Assembly: GCA_027490955.1 (NCBI GenBank)
Contig: JAIXXB010000023.1
Coordinates: 62,001-126,000 of the forward strand
Direction: 5' to 3'
Length of the DNA stretch: 64,000 bases
Source: Rhodobacter sp.
Lineage (GTDB): Bacteria; Pseudomonadota; Alphaproteobacteria; Rhodobacterales; Rhodobacteraceae
The translations under genes and the position numbers were made by a program. Of this stretch, positions 62,601 through 64,000 are shown one piece after another. How positions within the stretch are numbered: position 1 is the stretch's first letter; every line of letters starts with the position of its first letter. The notes beneath the pieces were generated by a model that was not told the DNA's origin, ran no database searches, and saw only the letters and a program-made list of their open reading frames with translations.

Positions 62601-63941
62601 CTAAATCTCGCGCGCGGCCTCTAGCCCCGACATCCATGCCCCATGCACAGTGCTGGCATGATCGCTGCTACAGGCCTCGCCCGCAAAGACAATGCGCCCG
62701 TCCCAATCACTGCCCGCCAAATCGCGGCGCGCCGAACGCGCCGCGCCCAGCGCGTGATAGCTGTAGGAACCAAGCGCATGCCGGTCAGCGCGCCAACGGG
62801 TGATTTGCGCCGCAATAGGGGCAGGAAAGCGGCTGCCAAACATCGCTCGCAGCGCATCAGTCGCGGCGGCGATCGTCTGTCTGTCGCTGGCGCTTTCCAA
62901 CGCGTCGGCGCTGTCGGCGGCGTTAAAGCCCAGCAAAACGGGCGCGCCCAAAACATGGGCAAGGTTCACCCATTCGGGAAACACCTTGCGCGGCGCATCC
63001 AGCTTTTCCAACCAATCCATGGCAGGGGTGGGGGGCATCTCGTCAAACCGCAAAAACACCTTGTTCAACAGGCCCATGCCCAGCGTATCAATCGCCGCTT
63101 GCCGCGCGCGCGCCAAAGGCTGGTCAAAGCGGACGCGGCCCGATTGCAGCACCCCCAGTGGCAAGGTCACAATCGCGGCATCGGCGCGGATGCTTTGCCC
63201 TGATGCAAATTCTATGCTGACACCTGCATCGCGCGGCGTCAGTCGGGTGACCTGCGCCCCTGTTTGAATGGCCAGCCCCTTGGCGGCAAAATTGGCTAAT
63301 GCACCGTAGCCTTGCGGAAACAGCACGTCTTCGCCCGCAAACTCTTCGCCCATATCGAAATACCGCGCCGACAGCCTGCCCCAATCGCCGCCATATTCAT
63401 GTTCTATTGCCAGATGGACATGTGCTGCCAAAGCCTCGATATCCTCGGGGGTTTTGACCTTCATCACGCGCAAAGCAATCAGCGCGTCTTTCAAAGACAT
63501 ATCAGAGGATGACCGCGATGCCGTGGCGCGGGCATCGTCAACCCATTCAAAAGGGTCGATGTCGGTGTCAACCTCTTCGCCGTCTTCAAATGCGGCAGAG
63601 CTTTCGTAACTGGTGCGCACAGTTGCCGCGCCTGCGGCCTTGGCCAGCTTTTTGATTGGGTTGCCAATTGGCCCGTGGATCCAACTTGCGCCCAAATCAC
63701 AGGGCAAATCTGGCCAAAGCATGCTTGTCGCCACGCGCCCCCCGATGCGCGCGCGCGCCTCGTATATGGTCACATTGGCCCCCGCCCGCGCCAGCGCGCC
63801 TGCCGCAGCCAGCCCTGCCATGCCTGCGCCAATCACGGCCACCGATTTGCCGGCGGTTTTTGCGCGGGCAGGGCTAGCCAGACCAAGGGCCGCCAAAGCT
63901 GCTAAGCTGCGGCTTAAAATACTGCGTCTTGATAATGTCAT
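62601..63941 (-). CDS. Tat-exported flavin amine oxidase family protein
   Basis: The 446-residue protein begins with a twin-arginine signal (T-L-S-R-R-S-I-L-S-R-S-L-A-A-L), then the FAD-binding motif V-A-V-I-G-A-G-M-A-G-L-A-A-A with the family follow-on Y-E-A-R-A-R-I-G-G-R. The C-terminal FAD motif is G-R-I-V-F-A-G-E-A-C-S. It belongs to the monoamine/polyamine oxidase group and acts in the periplasm. The polyamine decarboxylase at 4 kb makes a polyamine substrate conceivable, but nothing proves it. It converges on the sugar dehydrogenase. Confidence 0.87.
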   Translation of the reverse strand: MTLSRRSILSRSLAALAALGLASPARAKTAGKSVAVIGAGMAGLAAAGALARAGANVTIYEARARIGGRVATSMLWPDLPCDLGASWIHGPIGNPIKKLAKAAGAATVRTSYESSAAFEDGEEVDTDIDPFEWVDDARATASRSSSDMSLKDALIALRVMKVKTPEDIEALAAHVHLAIEHEYGGDWGRLSARYFDMGEEFAGEDVLFPQGYGALANFAAKGLAIQTGAQVTRLTPRDAGVSIEFASGQSIRADAAIVTLPLGVLQSGRVRFDQPLARARQAAIDTLGMGLLNKVFLRFDEMPPTPAMDWLEKLDAPRKVFPEWVNLAHVLGAPVLLGFNAADSADALESASDRQTIAAATDALRAMFGSRFPAPIAAQITRWRADRHALGSYSYHALGAARSARRDLAGSDWDGRIVFAGEACSSDHASTVHGAWMSGLEAAREI

Positions 63942-64000
63942 ATCGATAATCTTCCGCCCATTGGCCCCGCCCCGCCAAGACCGCCGCCCTGCGCGCCACG

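Noticed and set aside
1-64000. CRISPR arrays, insertion sequences, prophage or a defence island
   Set aside because: No regularly spaced repeats, transposase, integrase or phage structural genes, and no restriction or abortive-infection genes beyond the single ParDE pair were seen.

Overview
The window reads as chromosomal DNA of an alphaproteobacterium of the order Rhodobacterales (Rhodobacteraceae/Roseobacteraceae). The evidence is high GC coding sequence, the presence of several families I know mainly from that group (a PopZ/DUF2497-type protein, a 108-residue DUF6280-like protein, a DUF2927 lipoprotein), and the gene block at 42.9-50.5 kb. That block (RNA methyltransferase, PIN protein, M48 protease, VWA protein, small membrane protein, DUF2927 lipoprotein, MoxR ATPase, DksA) appears to follow the order of Rhodobacter sphaeroides RSP_2647 to RSP_2654, as I recall those family names. 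The genus cannot be fixed from the sequence. I see no prophage, insertion sequence, CRISPR array, rRNA operon or recognisable defence island; most of the window is core metabolism.

Layout. 0-6.4 kb: start of a probable RlmB gene, tRNA-Tyr, valS, an Lrp/AsnC regulator divergent from a type III ornithine/lysine decarboxylase, and a DUF2235 hydrolase. 6.4-13.8 kb: ribokinase and FucU, a flavin reductase, a PIMT-like methyltransferase with TolC, a PopZ-like polar organiser, DUF6280-like protein, EF-P and YgfZ. 13.7-19 kb: an MsbA-type ABC exporter, a DMT exporter, a DUF305 protein, a PuuD-type amidase with a D-lyxose isomerase, and DoxX. 19.1-27 kb: gyrA with two tiny downstream genes, an EpmB-like radical SAM protein, and ccmF-ccmH-arginase. 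27-37.3 kb: ilvBH, a VOC protein with the Bpt aminoacyltransferase, a chemoreceptor, YbaK and GlnE. 37.4-42.1 kb: a CapD/WbpM-type dehydratase and the Entner-Doudoroff pair edd/eda. 42.2-51.8 kb: the RSP_2647-2654-like block and a flavin monooxygenase. 52-55.2 kb: exonuclease III, a Rossmann-like unknown, ErpA and dGTPase. 55.4-61.2 kb: ParDE and a complete livKGFHM uptake operon. 61.4-64 kb: a PQQ-type sugar dehydrogenase and a Tat-exported amine oxidase.

How the parts connect. EF-P carries lysine 34 in the loop that EpmA/EpmB modify, and an EpmB-like gene lies 10 kb away. Edd and Eda together turn 6-phosphogluconate into pyruvate and glyceraldehyde-3-phosphate, and a perfect LacI/GntR-like palindrome sits before edd. 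CcmF and CcmH belong to cytochrome c maturation, and arginase is appended to that operon. MoxR and its VWA partner are separated by two genes and a structured region.

The most interesting non-coding signals are a family of six intergenic hairpin elements with the core AGGATATTTG...CCAAAGTGAAAG, each just past a stop codon. Next is a 250-350 nt hairpin-rich stretch near 48.45-48.8 kb whose G-U pairs favour a minus-strand RNA. Three perfect dyads also sit in promoter-proximal positions (3871, 16936 and 42089).
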